This document shows, in pieces, positions 18,246-27,194 of a stretch of DNA of 64,000 nt; position 1 is the stretch's first letter, and every line of letters starts with the position of its first letter. Location: positions 5,146,001 through 5,210,000 of the forward strand of contig NZ_CP107939.1 of the NCBI RefSeq assembly GCF_036046055.1, given 5' to 3'. Under the pieces are notes generated by a model. That model worked only from the letters and a program-made list of their open reading frames with translations, searched no databases and was not told where the DNA came from. The translations under genes and the position numbers were made by a program. The DNA comes from Nocardia sp. NBC_00403 (GTDB taxonomy: Bacteria > Actinomycetota > Actinomycetes > Mycobacteriales > Mycobacteriaceae).

Positions 18246-19687
18246 CGACTGGGGTGCAGGTCGAGGATCTCACGATCCATTCGTCGTCGGGTGCGGTATT
18301 GCTGGCAACGACGTCGCTGTGTGTTCCCCAAGGCTCCGTCACGGCGTTGACCGGTCCATCCGGAGCGGGGAAAAGCACGCTGATGCGTGCGGTGCTCGGC
18401 CACCTTTCCAGCGGTACGACTCGATCGAGCGGTTCGGTGCGGGTCGCCGGACAGGATGTGTTCGCGCTGAGTCCCGATGCGTTGCAGTCCTTCCGCCGCG
18501 GGCACATCGCTTTCGTGAGCCAGGATCCGGGTGCCGCGCTGAATCCGACAATGCGGGTTCGGTCACTGCTCAGAGAAGCGGCGAACCATTCCAGAGATGC
18601 CGATCTGGGTACCGTGCTCGCTCGCGTCGGGCTGCCCGAGCACTGTCTGCATCGGCGTCCTGGCGAACTGTCCGGTGGTGAACAGCGACGGGTCGCGCTT
18701 GCGCTCGCGCTGGTCCGCAAGGTTGGTGTCCTTGTTGTTGATGAGCCTATCGCCGGGTTGCATGGGGAGCTGCGGAACGGGATAGCGGAGCTGCTACGTT
18801 CGCTGGCCACCGACGATGATGTCGCGGTGGTGGTTTCGGGCCATGACACCAAGGTTCTGCACCGGCTCGCGGATGACGTGGTCGCGCTGGGCGAGCCACA
18901 GGTGGGACTGCTGGAGCTGGCGACGCGGCCTTCGGATCCCGTGGTCGCGGGGCCGCCCGCCCTGCAGGCGCACGCGATATCCGCAATGGCGGGTCGCAGA
19001 AGGCTACTGGCATCGGTCGACCTCAGTATCGGGGCCGGGGAATCGGTCGCAGTCGTCGGGCCGTCGGGCGCGGGGAAGACCACGTTGGCCCGAGTGCTGG
19101 CCGGTATCCATTCCGCGGCGTCGGGCACTCTCGAGGTGGATGGACGCGAATTGGCTGTCGGGCGCGCACGCCGATCTCGCCGCGACCGGAGGCGAGTGCA
19201 GCTGATCCCGCAAAACCCGCTGTCCACACTCAACCCGAAGCAGACTGTGTTGCAAGCGCTTTCGCGACCACTGCGGCTCAGCGGGATGACCGGAAAGGCT
19301 GAGGTCGCTGATCGCGCCGCACGTCTGCTGGGCAGTGTGGAGCTGGACGCCGATCTGTTGGGTCGATATCCGGACGAGCTTTCCGGCGGTCAGCGGCAGC
19401 GCGTCGCGATCGCGCGCGCGCTCGCCACTGAACCGGATGTACTCATCTGCGACGAGATAACATCGGCACTCGATACCAGCACCGCTGAATCGATCATGGA
19501 GTTGGTGGAGCGAACTCGAATCGCACGGGGGATCGGCGTCCTGGTCGTCAGCCACGACATGGCAGTGGTGGCCAGGTATTGCCGCCGGATCCTTGTCCTT
19601 GCGGACGGAATGGTTGTCGAGCACGGAGACACCGCGGGGGTGCTGGCAGACCCCAGCGCACCTCAGACGAGGGCGCTGCTGGTCTGA
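18242..19687 (+). CDS. ABC importer, fused dual ATPase (DppD-DppF type)
   Basis: A 481-residue protein with two ABC nucleotide-binding domains in one chain. The first has Walker A GPSGAGKST at 38-46, signature LSGGEQ at 143-148 and Walker B LVVDEP around 164-169. The second has Walker A GPSGAGKTT near 275, signature LSGGQRQR and Walker B LICDEI. In most Opp/Nik systems these are two polypeptides; the fusion occurs in several metallophore and dipeptide systems. The second Walker B ends in DEI rather than DEP. It energises uptake through the two permeases. The gene ends 13 bases from the end of the convergent amidinotransferase gene. Confidence 0.9.
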   Translation: MTTGVQVEDLTIHSSSGAVLLATTSLCVPQGSVTALTGPSGAGKSTLMRAVLGHLSSGTTRSSGSVRVAGQDVFALSPDALQSFRRGHIAFVSQDPGAALNPTMRVRSLLREAANHSRDADLGTVLARVGLPEHCLHRRPGELSGGEQRRVALALALVRKVGVLVVDEPIAGLHGELRNGIAELLRSLATDDDVAVVVSGHDTKVLHRLADDVVALGEPQVGLLELATRPSDPVVAGPPALQAHAISAMAGRRRLLASVDLSIGAGESVAVVGPSGAGKTTLARVLAGIHSAASGTLEVDGRELAVGRARRSRRDRRRVQLIPQNPLSTLNPKQTVLQALSRPLRLSGMTGKAEVADRAARLLGSVELDADLLGRYPDELSGGQRQRVAIARALATEPDVLICDEITSALDTSTAESIMELVERTRIARGIGVLVVSHDMAVVARYCRRILVLADGMVVEHGDTAGVLADPSAPQTRALLV

Positions 19688-19700
19688 GCGCGGGGCGCGA

Positions 19701-20861
19701 TTACCCCGAGAAGTAGTCCTCCAGCCCGCCTTCGCGGACGGTGTCCACTGTGAAGCAATGGAATCCACCGCCGAAGAGCCGACGGTGGCGATGCTGGACC
19801 GGTACCACGGTCATTCTGTTCGCCTCGAGGAGTTCGATGAGTTCGGTGTGCGCCGAATTGACAAGCACGGTCTCGGAGTCGATGGACAGCAGGTTCATGT
19901 CGATGAACTTGCTGGTGAGCACCAGATCGTTGTCGTCGTAGCTCGGGAAGCCGTCTGCTGCCGGTTCGGGATAGTAGATGCGGTCCCATTTCTGCAGCTC
20001 GACGGGCAGTTGATCCACGATCTCGGGCGAGCGCGCCAGCAACAGTCCGGGGCGAAGCGGCAATACGGTGCTGTCGATGTGATCATCGCTGAGCCGGTAG
20101 AGCCGATGCAGTCGGAAGCGACCTTCGAACTGCCGGACCAGCCATTCGAAGGCGAGCTGGTGATGAGCTGTCGACACATTGACCAGGACATCCTCGCCGA
20201 AGCGCAGTATCTGCGCGGCATCCATCATCATCTCGAAGCCGACGTGATACGGCGAGTCGTCGGGACGGCCGACCGGTGCAAGCGGCTCGTCGGCCGAACC
20301 GGTGCCTTCGACATAGGAGAAGTCGAACGATCCGTCGGTCATGAGTGGTCGCGGCATTACCGACCACCGGGCTCCCTTGCGGAAGTAGTCCATGAACACC
20401 GGTTTCAACAATTGGTTTTCGAAATAGCGCGAACGCATCATCGGTGGGGTCTCGACGATTTCATCGCCCATGATGACTACGTTGTCGCGTACGTTGAGTG
20501 CAGGGATCATTGCCGCCGACCATGCGGGAGTCTGTACCTCGGGGACCGTAGGTCCGATATCCAGTGGGCGATGAACCCGGACATGAAGGGATTCCAGCGT
20601 GCGGACGAGCCCTGCGATATCTTCGTTCAGTTCGTCGACATGGCGCTGCGAGATTCTGATTCTGGACCGTGTATCGGTCCCTGCCGGAGGCGAGAATGGT
20701 GGGTAGAGCCATGGCTTGCGTGCAAGGTCGTTGTCGCCGGAAATGTTCTCGTGAAGGAACATATCGAACGTCAGCTCGCGCTCGTGTGTGGTGTAGTTCA
20801 GCCCCGATCCTACAATTACCTCTCGGAGTGGCGACCATTCATCATAGCTATTCAGACGCAT
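19701..20861 (-). CDS. Amidinotransferase (arginine:glycine amidinotransferase family)
   Basis: A 386-residue member of the GATM/StrB amidinotransferase family, which moves an amidino group from arginine to an amine through a covalent cysteine intermediate. The opening YDEWSPLREVIVG is a hallmark. The catalytic cysteine is Cys369 in GGGFHCFTVDTVREG, with an acidic YDDNDLVLT segment before it. Related enzymes act in streptomycin, cylindrospermopsin and saxitoxin pathways. It is the last gene of the six-gene biosynthetic operon, 36 bases after the exporter gene. A guanidino-containing product, or a guanidino intermediate made from an amine such as diaminopropionate, is inferred. Confidence 0.88.
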   Translation of the reverse strand: MRLNSYDEWSPLREVIVGSGLNYTTHERELTFDMFLHENISGDNDLARKPWLYPPFSPPAGTDTRSRIRISQRHVDELNEDIAGLVRTLESLHVRVHRPLDIGPTVPEVQTPAWSAAMIPALNVRDNVVIMGDEIVETPPMMRSRYFENQLLKPVFMDYFRKGARWSVMPRPLMTDGSFDFSYVEGTGSADEPLAPVGRPDDSPYHVGFEMMMDAAQILRFGEDVLVNVSTAHHQLAFEWLVRQFEGRFRLHRLYRLSDDHIDSTVLPLRPGLLLARSPEIVDQLPVELQKWDRIYYPEPAADGFPSYDDNDLVLTSKFIDMNLLSIDSETVLVNSAHTELIELLEANRMTVVPVQHRHRRLFGGGFHCFTVDTVREGGLEDYFSG

Positions 20862-20897
20862 GTCGATCTCTTTCGTAAATCGGTGGATCTGGGTTTT

Positions 20898-22301
20898 TCA
20901 AACGAACGCGGCGGTGCGCGCGGGCTCTCGCTTGTGTAGGTCGCGGTCGAAACGCCGCAACAGCAGCGTCGCGGTGACCGCCAAGCCCGCACACAGTCCG
21001 ATCCACACTCCTGGACCGCGTAGACCGAAACCATAGGCGCAGGTCAACAGCACAGGTAGCCCGACGGCCCAATAGCCGACGAGGGTGATTCGAAAGCCGC
21101 TCTTGGTGTTGCCGAGGCCACGCAGAAGTCCGACACCAATATTCTGTGCGCAGTCCAAGAATTGCTGCACGACAGCGATGAAGAGAAGGGTCTTCGCCAA
21201 AGGCAGAACGTCCGCCGCCTCTGTTTGATCGAGAAAGGGGACAAGTACCAACCGGGGTGCCGCCACATATATGATGCCCACTGCGCCCATTACTGCGACA
21301 CCGAGGGTCAAAGCTATGCGGGCGGTACTTCTCGCTTCGTCGAGATCTCCCTTGCTGACCACTCGACTCACCAAGATGGACGACCCGTGCGAAAGGCCGA
21401 TGGTTACCTGAAAGACGATATATGTCAATTGGATGACTACGTTGTGCGCAGCCAGCACAGTCGGACCGAAACTCCCCATGATGAGTGCGGCGACAGAGAA
21501 AAGCCCTGCTTCTGATCCATATGTCAAGCTGATCGGGATCCCGAGTCGCAGGATCGCACGAACTGTTCTCAGATCCGCGCGCCAGCCCTGGATCGACAGC
21601 AATGGTGCAAGGTGGGTGTCCCTGCGGACGATCAGGAAGAAGGCACAGCATGTCGAGAGGTTGACAAAGGAGGTGGCACAACCGATCCCGGTCAACCCCA
21701 GGACCGGAAGTCCGAACCAGCCATAGATGAAGGCGCCGTTGATGGCTGCGTTCACCCCGACAGAGCCGATGGTGACCCACAGCAGTGATCCGGGTCTGCG
21801 CATGCCTACCGCGAATTGACGGAGCACGTTCAGCCACAACATCGGCACCAGACCGAACGCCAATGCCATCATCATCGGCCGTGCCAGTTCCAGAATGCGG
21901 GCGTCCTGACCGAACCATACGAGCGAGTAGCTCAGCGCGACAAGCGCACCTCCCGCGAGCAGACCGACGAAGGTCGCCACCAGAAATGCCGCACGAACGA
22001 CCTGGCGGATCTCCGATCGCGCTTGCTCGTCGAGTTGGTCGGTACCGGCGCGCGATTCCCCTTGGCCCACCGCGCCCGCCACCAAATTTCCGACCGCCGT
22101 CACCACACCCACACTCATCGTGCGCACCTGGTTGTACAGCGTTATTGCCAACCCACCCGCGGCGATCGCCTGCACACCGAGCAAGCCCATCATCGCGAGG
22201 TCCGTGGTGGTCAGTGCCACTTGCGCGAGTTGGATCCCCGCGATGGGGGCCGCGAGAGCGATCAACGGGCGACTGTCGCGCACACCGATCGCGAGGCTCA
22301 T
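20898..22301 (-). CDS. MATE family efflux transporter
   Basis: A 467-residue transporter with twelve expected helices in two homologous halves, of the NorM/DinF-type MATE family (cation-coupled drug and metabolite antiporters). The N-terminal PIAGIQLAQVALTTTDLAMMG matches the family's first helix region, and the halves repeat around VGVNAAINGAFIYGWFGLP and the C-terminal helices. Its ATG overlaps the stop of the PLP-synthase gene by ATGA, placing it within the biosynthetic operon. The likely role is export of the finished metabolite; the ABC importer next door would bring it back. Confidence 0.88.
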   Translation of the reverse strand: MSLAIGVRDSRPLIALAAPIAGIQLAQVALTTTDLAMMGLLGVQAIAAGGLAITLYNQVRTMSVGVVTAVGNLVAGAVGQGESRAGTDQLDEQARSEIRQVVRAAFLVATFVGLLAGGALVALSYSLVWFGQDARILELARPMMMALAFGLVPMLWLNVLRQFAVGMRRPGSLLWVTIGSVGVNAAINGAFIYGWFGLPVLGLTGIGCATSFVNLSTCCAFFLIVRRDTHLAPLLSIQGWRADLRTVRAILRLGIPISLTYGSEAGLFSVAALIMGSFGPTVLAAHNVVIQLTYIVFQVTIGLSHGSSILVSRVVSKGDLDEARSTARIALTLGVAVMGAVGIIYVAAPRLVLVPFLDQTEAADVLPLAKTLLFIAVVQQFLDCAQNIGVGLLRGLGNTKSGFRITLVGYWAVGLPVLLTCAYGFGLRGPGVWIGLCAGLAVTATLLLRRFDRDLHKREPARTAAFV

Positions 22302-23401
22302 GCCGGCGTCGATCGTGCCGAGGGCCGAGTCAACACTGACGAGCCGATTTCACTGGCATATTCATCGAGCAATTGTGCGACCTCCGCTTCTGCGACCGAG
22401 TTCAGCAAGTTCTTCTCACGCATCCAATCGTCATTGAAAATCGTGTCGAGATACTTTTCGCCGCCATCGCATGCGATGGTCACCATCGTGCTGCCGGGAG
22501 GAATTTCACGCAGCCGTTTCATCGCTACATACACTGCTCCACCGACCGAACCGCCGAGCATCAAACCATTGCGTCGCGCAACTGTGCGCGCGGTCGCAAA
22601 GGCGTGAACATCCGATACCTTAACCCCCTCGTCGAGGAGGTCGTAGTCGATGGTGCTGCCGATCGGGGCGCCGGGTGGAGTGCCGGTGCCGGACTGCCAA
22701 TACGGACCGCCCGGGCCACCGAATACGATCGAACCGGCAGGTTCGACACCGATCACCCTGACCGATGAACCGAGGCGACGCAGTTCACGCGCGGTACCGA
22801 ATAGAGAACCGCCGGTGCCTACCGAGCTGACCAGGTAGTCCACGTCGGTAGCAAGGTCTGCACGAAGTTCGTCGGCCAGCGCCCGGTATCCCCGCGCGTT
22901 GCTCGGATTGTTGTGCTGATCGAAGAAGTAGGCGCCCTCCTCCGAAGCGGCCAGTAGGGCGGCGTGCTCTTCACGTGCGGTCGGGCTCGGACCGTCGTCG
23001 CTGGTATCGGCGACGTAGACCAGCTGTGCGCCCATGGCGACCATCGCTCGCAATTTGTCCTTGGCCGAGTGATTGTCCACGACCGCGGTGAATCGGTAGC
23101 CACGCTCGGCGGCGACCACTGCGAGGCCTAGACCTGTATTCCCTGAGGTGGATTCGATGATGTGCCCGCCTGGCGGGAGCCGACCGTCCAGCTCGGCGTC
23201 GAGCACCATCTGTCGAGCCATCCGAATCTTTGCAGAGCCCGTCGGATTGAACTGCTCGAGTTTGAGTAGCAGCCGCGATCCTGAGCCGGTTCTGCACAAT
23301 TCGATGAGCGGCGTACGGCCGACCAGATCAGAGACACGCTCGGCGATGTTCTCGACTCGTTCTCCGGTACGATGATTTGTCGATTGCAGCGCATTATTCA
23401 T
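22298..23401 (-). CDS. SbnA-like PLP synthase (cysteine synthase family)
   Basis: A 367-residue fold-type II PLP enzyme. The PLP lysine is Lys58 in FNPTGSAKIRMA, and the substrate loop STSGNTG is at 84-90. A glycine-rich phosphate-binding loop SSVGTGGSL follows. Within the superfamily it resembles SbnA/VioB, which join O-phosphoserine and glutamate to give N-(2-amino-2-carboxyethyl)-glutamate on the way to L-2,3-diaminopropionate. The call rests on pairing with an SbnB-like dehydrogenase in the same operon. The ATG at 23401 overlaps the decarboxylase stop by 8 bases. An upstream in-frame start exists. A plain cysteine synthase is the alternative but would not need this partner. Confidence 0.85.
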   Translation of the reverse strand: MNNALQSTNHRTGERVENIAERVSDLVGRTPLIELCRTGSGSRLLLKLEQFNPTGSAKIRMARQMVLDAELDGRLPPGGHIIESTSGNTGLGLAVVAAERGYRFTAVVDNHSAKDKLRAMVAMGAQLVYVADTSDDGPSPTAREEHAALLAASEEGAYFFDQHNNPSNARGYRALADELRADLATDVDYLVSSVGTGGSLFGTARELRRLGSSVRVIGVEPAGSIVFGGPGGPYWQSGTGTPPGAPIGSTIDYDLLDEGVKVSDVHAFATARTVARRNGLMLGGSVGGAVYVAMKRLREIPPGSTMVTIACDGGEKYLDTIFNDDWMREKNLLNSVAEAEVAQLLDEYASEIGSSVLTRPSARSTPA

Positions 23402-24779
23402 GGCTGTGACCGCCCCCTCGATGTGAAACACCAGCGGACTCCAGTCGCCACCGGATGCGTTCCGGCGAGGTCGTGACGACGACCTTCGGTGGCAATGGCA
23501 ACTGATGGAACTCCGACTCGTTCGAATCCATTTGATAGCCAGCGGTATTCGGGTAGATCAACAGATCACCTCTGCGCGGGACACGATCGAATCGAATCTT
23601 GCGCCAGGACAACATATCTGTTTCGAGGCAACTCGAGCCGCCGACGCAGGCACTCGTCGGGGTGCTCGGCTCCTGCTGGGGCCAGAGCATCGGATCCGGC
23701 AGGTACTCGCTGGCAAACCATTGTTCGGACAAGCTCAAGCTGAGCCCGGACGCGGTGATGAACCCGTAGTCCTGTCTCGGCTTGTAGCCGAGGACAGGAA
23801 AGGCCGTGAAGCCGCAGCCATCGAGCAGTGCCCGGCCTGGTTCGATCAGCAATCGGGTACCGGTCTGCGCGAACTTGGCGGCGAGATCGGAATGCTCCGT
23901 GGCAACCGAGCTGCCGAGGATCGCCGAGAGCATCTCCGCGCCTGCGGGATTCGCGTGATAGGGGTAGAACCCGCTGAAGGTCTTCCGGGTGTGGAACCAG
24001 GAATCTTGATACTCGCTGAGGAACTGCTGCCAAGGACTCGCATCGACGTAGTCGACGGCGAATCCGCCGCCGATCGAAACCGAGTTGGCTGCAAGGCCTT
24101 TGGCTCGCGCGGCCAGGCACCGGTCGATCAGATCGGAGGCTTGCCATGCGCGCGGTGCGACGCTGTACCCGGTCAGATGAAAGGAGAAGCCTTCCATCCT
24201 CAGGTGTGCGCGATGCGCTACGCACCGGTCGATCGCAAGGTCCAGCTCGTTGTCGTTGAGTCCGAATCGACTGTTGGGGTTCGACGGCGGCAGGACTCGC
24301 AACAGAATGCGGACCGCTTCGCCCGCGTCGGCAATCGCGATCACTCGGTCGAGCTCGTCGAGCTCGTCGACCGTGATCAGGCAGCGATGGCGAGTGGCCA
24401 GCCACAGAAGATCATCGCTTTTGCTGGGCCCGGTGATCACCAGATCCTCGCCTCGAACGCCGTTGGCCAAAGCATGGATCAACTCCGGCGCGCTTGCGAC
24501 ATCCACTCCGGTGTTCGCCTCGGCACAGGCGCGCGGCCAGCACGCGGCTTTGTTGGCCTTCTTGCCGAAATACACCTTGCCGTCGACACCGGCAGTGACC
24601 ATCGCATCGACGAATGCCGCGAGATTCGTAGTGAACTGCTCGGGGTACACCACGTGAAATGGGCCGCCGCCTACCGCATTTGCCAAATCGGCGAGCAACG
24701 TCGGATCGGTTCGCACCCGAGTGACCCAGCCCAGTTCTTTTGCTGGGAGCGGCAGCGCGGCGGTCTCGGTCAGTTCCAC
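23394..24779 (-). CDS. Type III PLP-dependent decarboxylase (SbnH/Y4yA-like)
   Basis: A 461-residue alanine-racemase-fold (type III) PLP enzyme of the diaminopimelate/ornithine decarboxylase group. YFGKKANKA (71-79) holds the PLP lysine, GVDVASAPELIHAL the adjacent helix, SIGGGFAVDY the phosphate-binding glycine loop, and IEPGRALLDGCG a substrate/PLP contact. It is closer in pattern to Y4yA and SbnH, which act in small-molecule pathways, than to LysA. In staphyloferrin B synthesis SbnH decarboxylates a diaminopropionate unit to an ethylenediamine unit; a similar step is inferred here. It overlaps both neighbours by 8-10 bases. Confidence 0.85.
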   Translation of the reverse strand: MELTETAALPLPAKELGWVTRVRTDPTLLADLANAVGGGPFHVVYPEQFTTNLAAFVDAMVTAGVDGKVYFGKKANKAACWPRACAEANTGVDVASAPELIHALANGVRGEDLVITGPSKSDDLLWLATRHRCLITVDELDELDRVIAIADAGEAVRILLRVLPPSNPNSRFGLNDNELDLAIDRCVAHRAHLRMEGFSFHLTGYSVAPRAWQASDLIDRCLAARAKGLAANSVSIGGGFAVDYVDASPWQQFLSEYQDSWFHTRKTFSGFYPYHANPAGAEMLSAILGSSVATEHSDLAAKFAQTGTRLLIEPGRALLDGCGFTAFPVLGYKPRQDYGFITASGLSLSLSEQWFASEYLPDPMLWPQQEPSTPTSACVGGSSCLETDMLSWRKIRFDRVPRRGDLLIYPNTAGYQMDSNESEFHQLPLPPKVVVTTSPERIRWRLESAGVSHRGGGHSHE

Positions 24780-25747
24780 AGTCGCAGCTCCTGTCCACGG
24801 CCTTCTTCGATAGCGCGGATTGCCAGCGCATGCCCCACTGCGATGTCGGTGACGACCAGCCCACTGTTATATGCGAAGACCCGATCCTCCGGCGTCTTTC
24901 GCCCCAGGCCGCGGCCGGCGAGTATTTCCGGTAGCTCGGCGTCGACCGGACGTAGTGTCCCATCCGGACCAGCCAGATACTTCCCCGTCACCGCCAGCTG
25001 GCCCGCACTGGTAGCAATCGCGTAGTCGGAGTCCAGCAGTGCGGAGTCCGCGACGCCGTATCCGACGTCCACCAGTAGTCCGCCCGGCTTCAAGGAGTTT
25101 GTCCGTACCTTGACCGCCGTGGCTGGGCCAGAGGCGGCCAGCACGACGTCGGCGTCGAGTACCGCACCGGTCACGTCGGTGACCACTTCGATCGTCCGAT
25201 CCGGGTGGTGCTGGTGGAATACCTCCAGCACCGCGGCGATTCCAGCGTCATGGGTCCCGTAGAGCAACAGGCGATCCAAGTTCGGCAGCACCTCGAGCAG
25301 GTAGGGGAATGCCTGCCTACCCTGGGTGCCGGTCCCGATCAACAGCGCCGTCCTGGCGGCCGGTGCAGCGCTGGCCTCGACGAGAAGTGCAGTCGCGGCC
25401 GGTGTACGCAGCGACCCGATTCGAGCGCAGTCCATCAGCGCGATCGGAGCGCCGGAGTCGTCATCGTAGAGAGTGATAGTGGTGTAGTACTGCTTCTGTC
25501 CGCGTCCCTTCTCCTGCTTGTACGACGTTTTGAAGGCGACCACCCGTCGAGACCCGTCATAGCCGAGCATCGAATACGAGATCGAGTCTCGGTCCGGCAC
25601 GGGAAGCGCTATCTTGGCAGGGTTTCGAGACTGGCCTTGTGCGAGAGTCACGTAAACATCGCGCACCGATTTGATCACCTCGGCGGGTGTGATAGCTATG
25701 TCCGCCAGGTCATTGCGCGAGAGCACGCGCAGCGGTATGTCATTCAT
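24770..25747 (-). CDS. SbnB-like dehydrogenase (ornithine cyclodeaminase/mu-crystallin family)
   Basis: A 325-residue NAD-dependent enzyme with the glycine-rich loop GTGTQG at 138-143, YSMLGYDGSRRVVAFKTSY (58-76) and the family segment SLRTPAATALL (112-122). SbnB and VioK members oxidise N-(2-amino-2-carboxyethyl)-glutamate to release L-2,3-diaminopropionate and 2-oxoglutarate, so pairing with the SbnA-like gene supports diaminopropionate formation. Notably, the 2-oxoglutarate released is the co-substrate of the oxygenase encoded just before it. The ATG overlaps the oxygenase stop (ATGA). Confidence 0.87.
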   Translation of the reverse strand: MNDIPLRVLSRNDLADIAITPAEVIKSVRDVYVTLAQGQSRNPAKIALPVPDRDSISYSMLGYDGSRRVVAFKTSYKQEKGRGQKQYYTTITLYDDDSGAPIALMDCARIGSLRTPAATALLVEASAAPAARTALLIGTGTQGRQAFPYLLEVLPNLDRLLLYGTHDAGIAAVLEVFHQHHPDRTIEVVTDVTGAVLDADVVLAASGPATAVKVRTNSLKPGGLLVDVGYGVADSALLDSDYAIATSAGQLAVTGKYLAGPDGTLRPVDAELPEILAGRGLGRKTPEDRVFAYNSGLVVTDIAVGHALAIRAIEEGRGQELRLWN

Positions 25748-26754
25748 TTCGACTCCAAGGAGAGATAGTCGACCTGCTGGCCGTAGCCATTCTCGGTCAA
25801 CTCGGCCATCGGGCGCGGCCGATCCGGCATCGCGACATTTACCCGCTTGAGCCACCGGTCGGTGCCGTCGAATCGCGCGGTGAACGGGACGCGGCCGTGT
25901 ACAACCACGTCGTTGTCGATGATCGCGACGTCACCGGGCTCGAGCACGACACGACGAGTAACCCGCTCCAGTTCGCTTCCCAACCGCAGGTAGGCCTCTC
26001 GGTATTCAGGATCGGCGTCGGCCCACGGTGTGTAGTCCGGGTCGTAGCGCAGGCACAGCCCGTCCGAGCGTTCCCACAACGTAGGAATCGGATCTGCGGC
26101 TCCCCACTTCTCCGCGTCTCCATAGGTGAGATCCGGCAGGATCGGAATCGTTGGGCGCAAGAGTATTTCGTGGTCGGCAGCGGAGAGATTCACATCGCGA
26201 ACCGAGGCTATGGTCGTCGCGACACCGTCCGGGTTGCGAACGCAACCGAGAAGGAAGACGTGCGAGCGATGTGGATGAAAAGAATCTTCGGTGTGTGGGC
26301 TCAACAGAATCGAGCTGCTCGCCCCGGTCTGCACGCTCTCATACCCTCGCGCGGGCATGACATTGTTCACCAGCCGCCCCTCCTGCTGGCCTCGCCAGCC
26401 GAAAGGTTCGCCGATCATGCTGGCGAGCAACAACATTTGCAGATCCAACGGCAAACTGGCCGTGTCATCGATCGCTGCCCAGATCGGCGGAGTTCGGCCG
26501 ACCGATTGCTCATCGATGAGGAGCCCGCGGATTACACATACACCCCCGTCCGTGGCCGGTGGGCATATCTTCTCGCGCAGCTCACCCTCGATATTTGCTG
26601 CCAGTGTCGAGATCGCTTGCCGGCAGCGAGGATTGGACAACCCTCCGTATGCCGCAGCCAACGTCGTGCCCAGCTGATGCAAGAACACTTGCGAATTCGC
26701 GTTCAACATGCGCATTTCAAGTGATCGTATCTCGCTTTTTACAGCAATCGACAT
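25744..26754 (-). CDS. Clavaminate-synthase-like Fe(II)/2-oxoglutarate oxygenase
   Basis: A 336-residue oxygenase of the TauD/clavaminate synthase superfamily. The facial triad is His154 and Glu156 in SPHTEDSFHPHRSH, and His286 in DNDVVVHGRVPF; the 2-oxoglutarate arginine lies shortly after, near RWLKR. The HTE form of the motif and the following LLGCVRNPDG are shared with the amino-acid beta-hydroxylases VioC (arginine) and AsnO (asparagine). It probably hydroxylates a free amino acid or a small peptide. It is the first gene of the six-gene operon, with AAAGGGGAAG before its ATG and the iron box 142 bases upstream. Confidence 0.87.
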   Translation of the reverse strand: MSIAVKSEIRSLEMRMLNANSQVFLHQLGTTLAAAYGGLSNPRCRQAISTLAANIEGELREKICPPATDGGVCVIRGLLIDEQSVGRTPPIWAAIDDTASLPLDLQMLLLASMIGEPFGWRGQQEGRLVNNVMPARGYESVQTGASSSILLSPHTEDSFHPHRSHVFLLGCVRNPDGVATTIASVRDVNLSAADHEILLRPTIPILPDLTYGDAEKWGAADPIPTLWERSDGLCLRYDPDYTPWADADPEYREAYLRLGSELERVTRRVVLEPGDVAIIDNDVVVHGRVPFTARFDGTDRWLKRVNVAMPDRPRPMAELTENGYGQQVDYLSLESK

Positions 26755-27194
26755 CCTGAACTTCCCCTTTGCAGTGCCCTGCCCTGTAGAAGGACGCACG
26801 GTCGTTCGGCGATGCGCGGGAACGTGGTCGTGCACCCGGGCACGTGACCCACTCGCAAATCAAGAACGGGGTCGACCATAGCGGAGTACGGCGCGTTAGG
26901 CAAGGCATTCCTAAGCTCGGGTCAACCTGCTTAGATGTCCGAATTATGCACCCGCCCAGCGATGTTCGTGCAGACGATGACTCCTACCTCGGGGCGCTGC
27001 ATGGGTAGTCGGGGCCAAGTGCTGGCTCCAGTCGGTCGGGTCTGCCCCAGGCTCGCTTGGCCGCGGGGTCCGCGATGCGGCCCGCTCGGCGTCGGTCGCC
27101 TCTGAAGGACTCGTCGCCAAACGCCTCACAGTGACCGTGGCACCTGATATGCCGCCCACTCATTACAGCCCTGACGTTGTGTCACAATGCGCCG
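26755..27194. other. Divergent promoter region of the biosynthetic locus
   Basis: A 440-base region between the minus-strand operon and the plus-strand ligase. It contains an iron box at 26896-26914, and a CTAAGC/GCTTAG inverted repeat with a 12-base gap (26911-26934) just beside it. No gene is supported in it. Confidence 0.5.
26896..26914 (-). promoter_or_regulatory. IdeR/DtxR-type iron box of the biosynthetic operon
   Basis: TTAGGCAAGGCATTCCTAA matches 14 of 19 bases of the IdeR consensus, with perfect TTAGG and CCTAA ends. It lies 142 bases upstream of the oxygenase start and about 280 bases from the ligase start, so it could control both directions. Iron-dependent repression is inferred. 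Confidence 0.65.

Noticed and set aside
14987..19687. Plain dipeptide or nickel importer
   Set aside because: Not excluded by the proteins alone, but the iron box 25 bases from the start and the facing biosynthetic operon with its own iron box make metallophore uptake the better reading.
22298..25747. Cysteine synthase and ornithine cyclodeaminase of primary metabolism
   Set aside because: The two are coupled in one operon with a decarboxylase, exporter and oxygenase. That pairing is characteristic of diaminopropionate synthesis, not housekeeping.
26944..27159. Minus-strand 71-residue frame in the divergent promoter region
   Set aside because: Low-complexity Arg/Ser/Pro composition, no ribosome-binding site. 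It lies in the regulatory region with the iron box.
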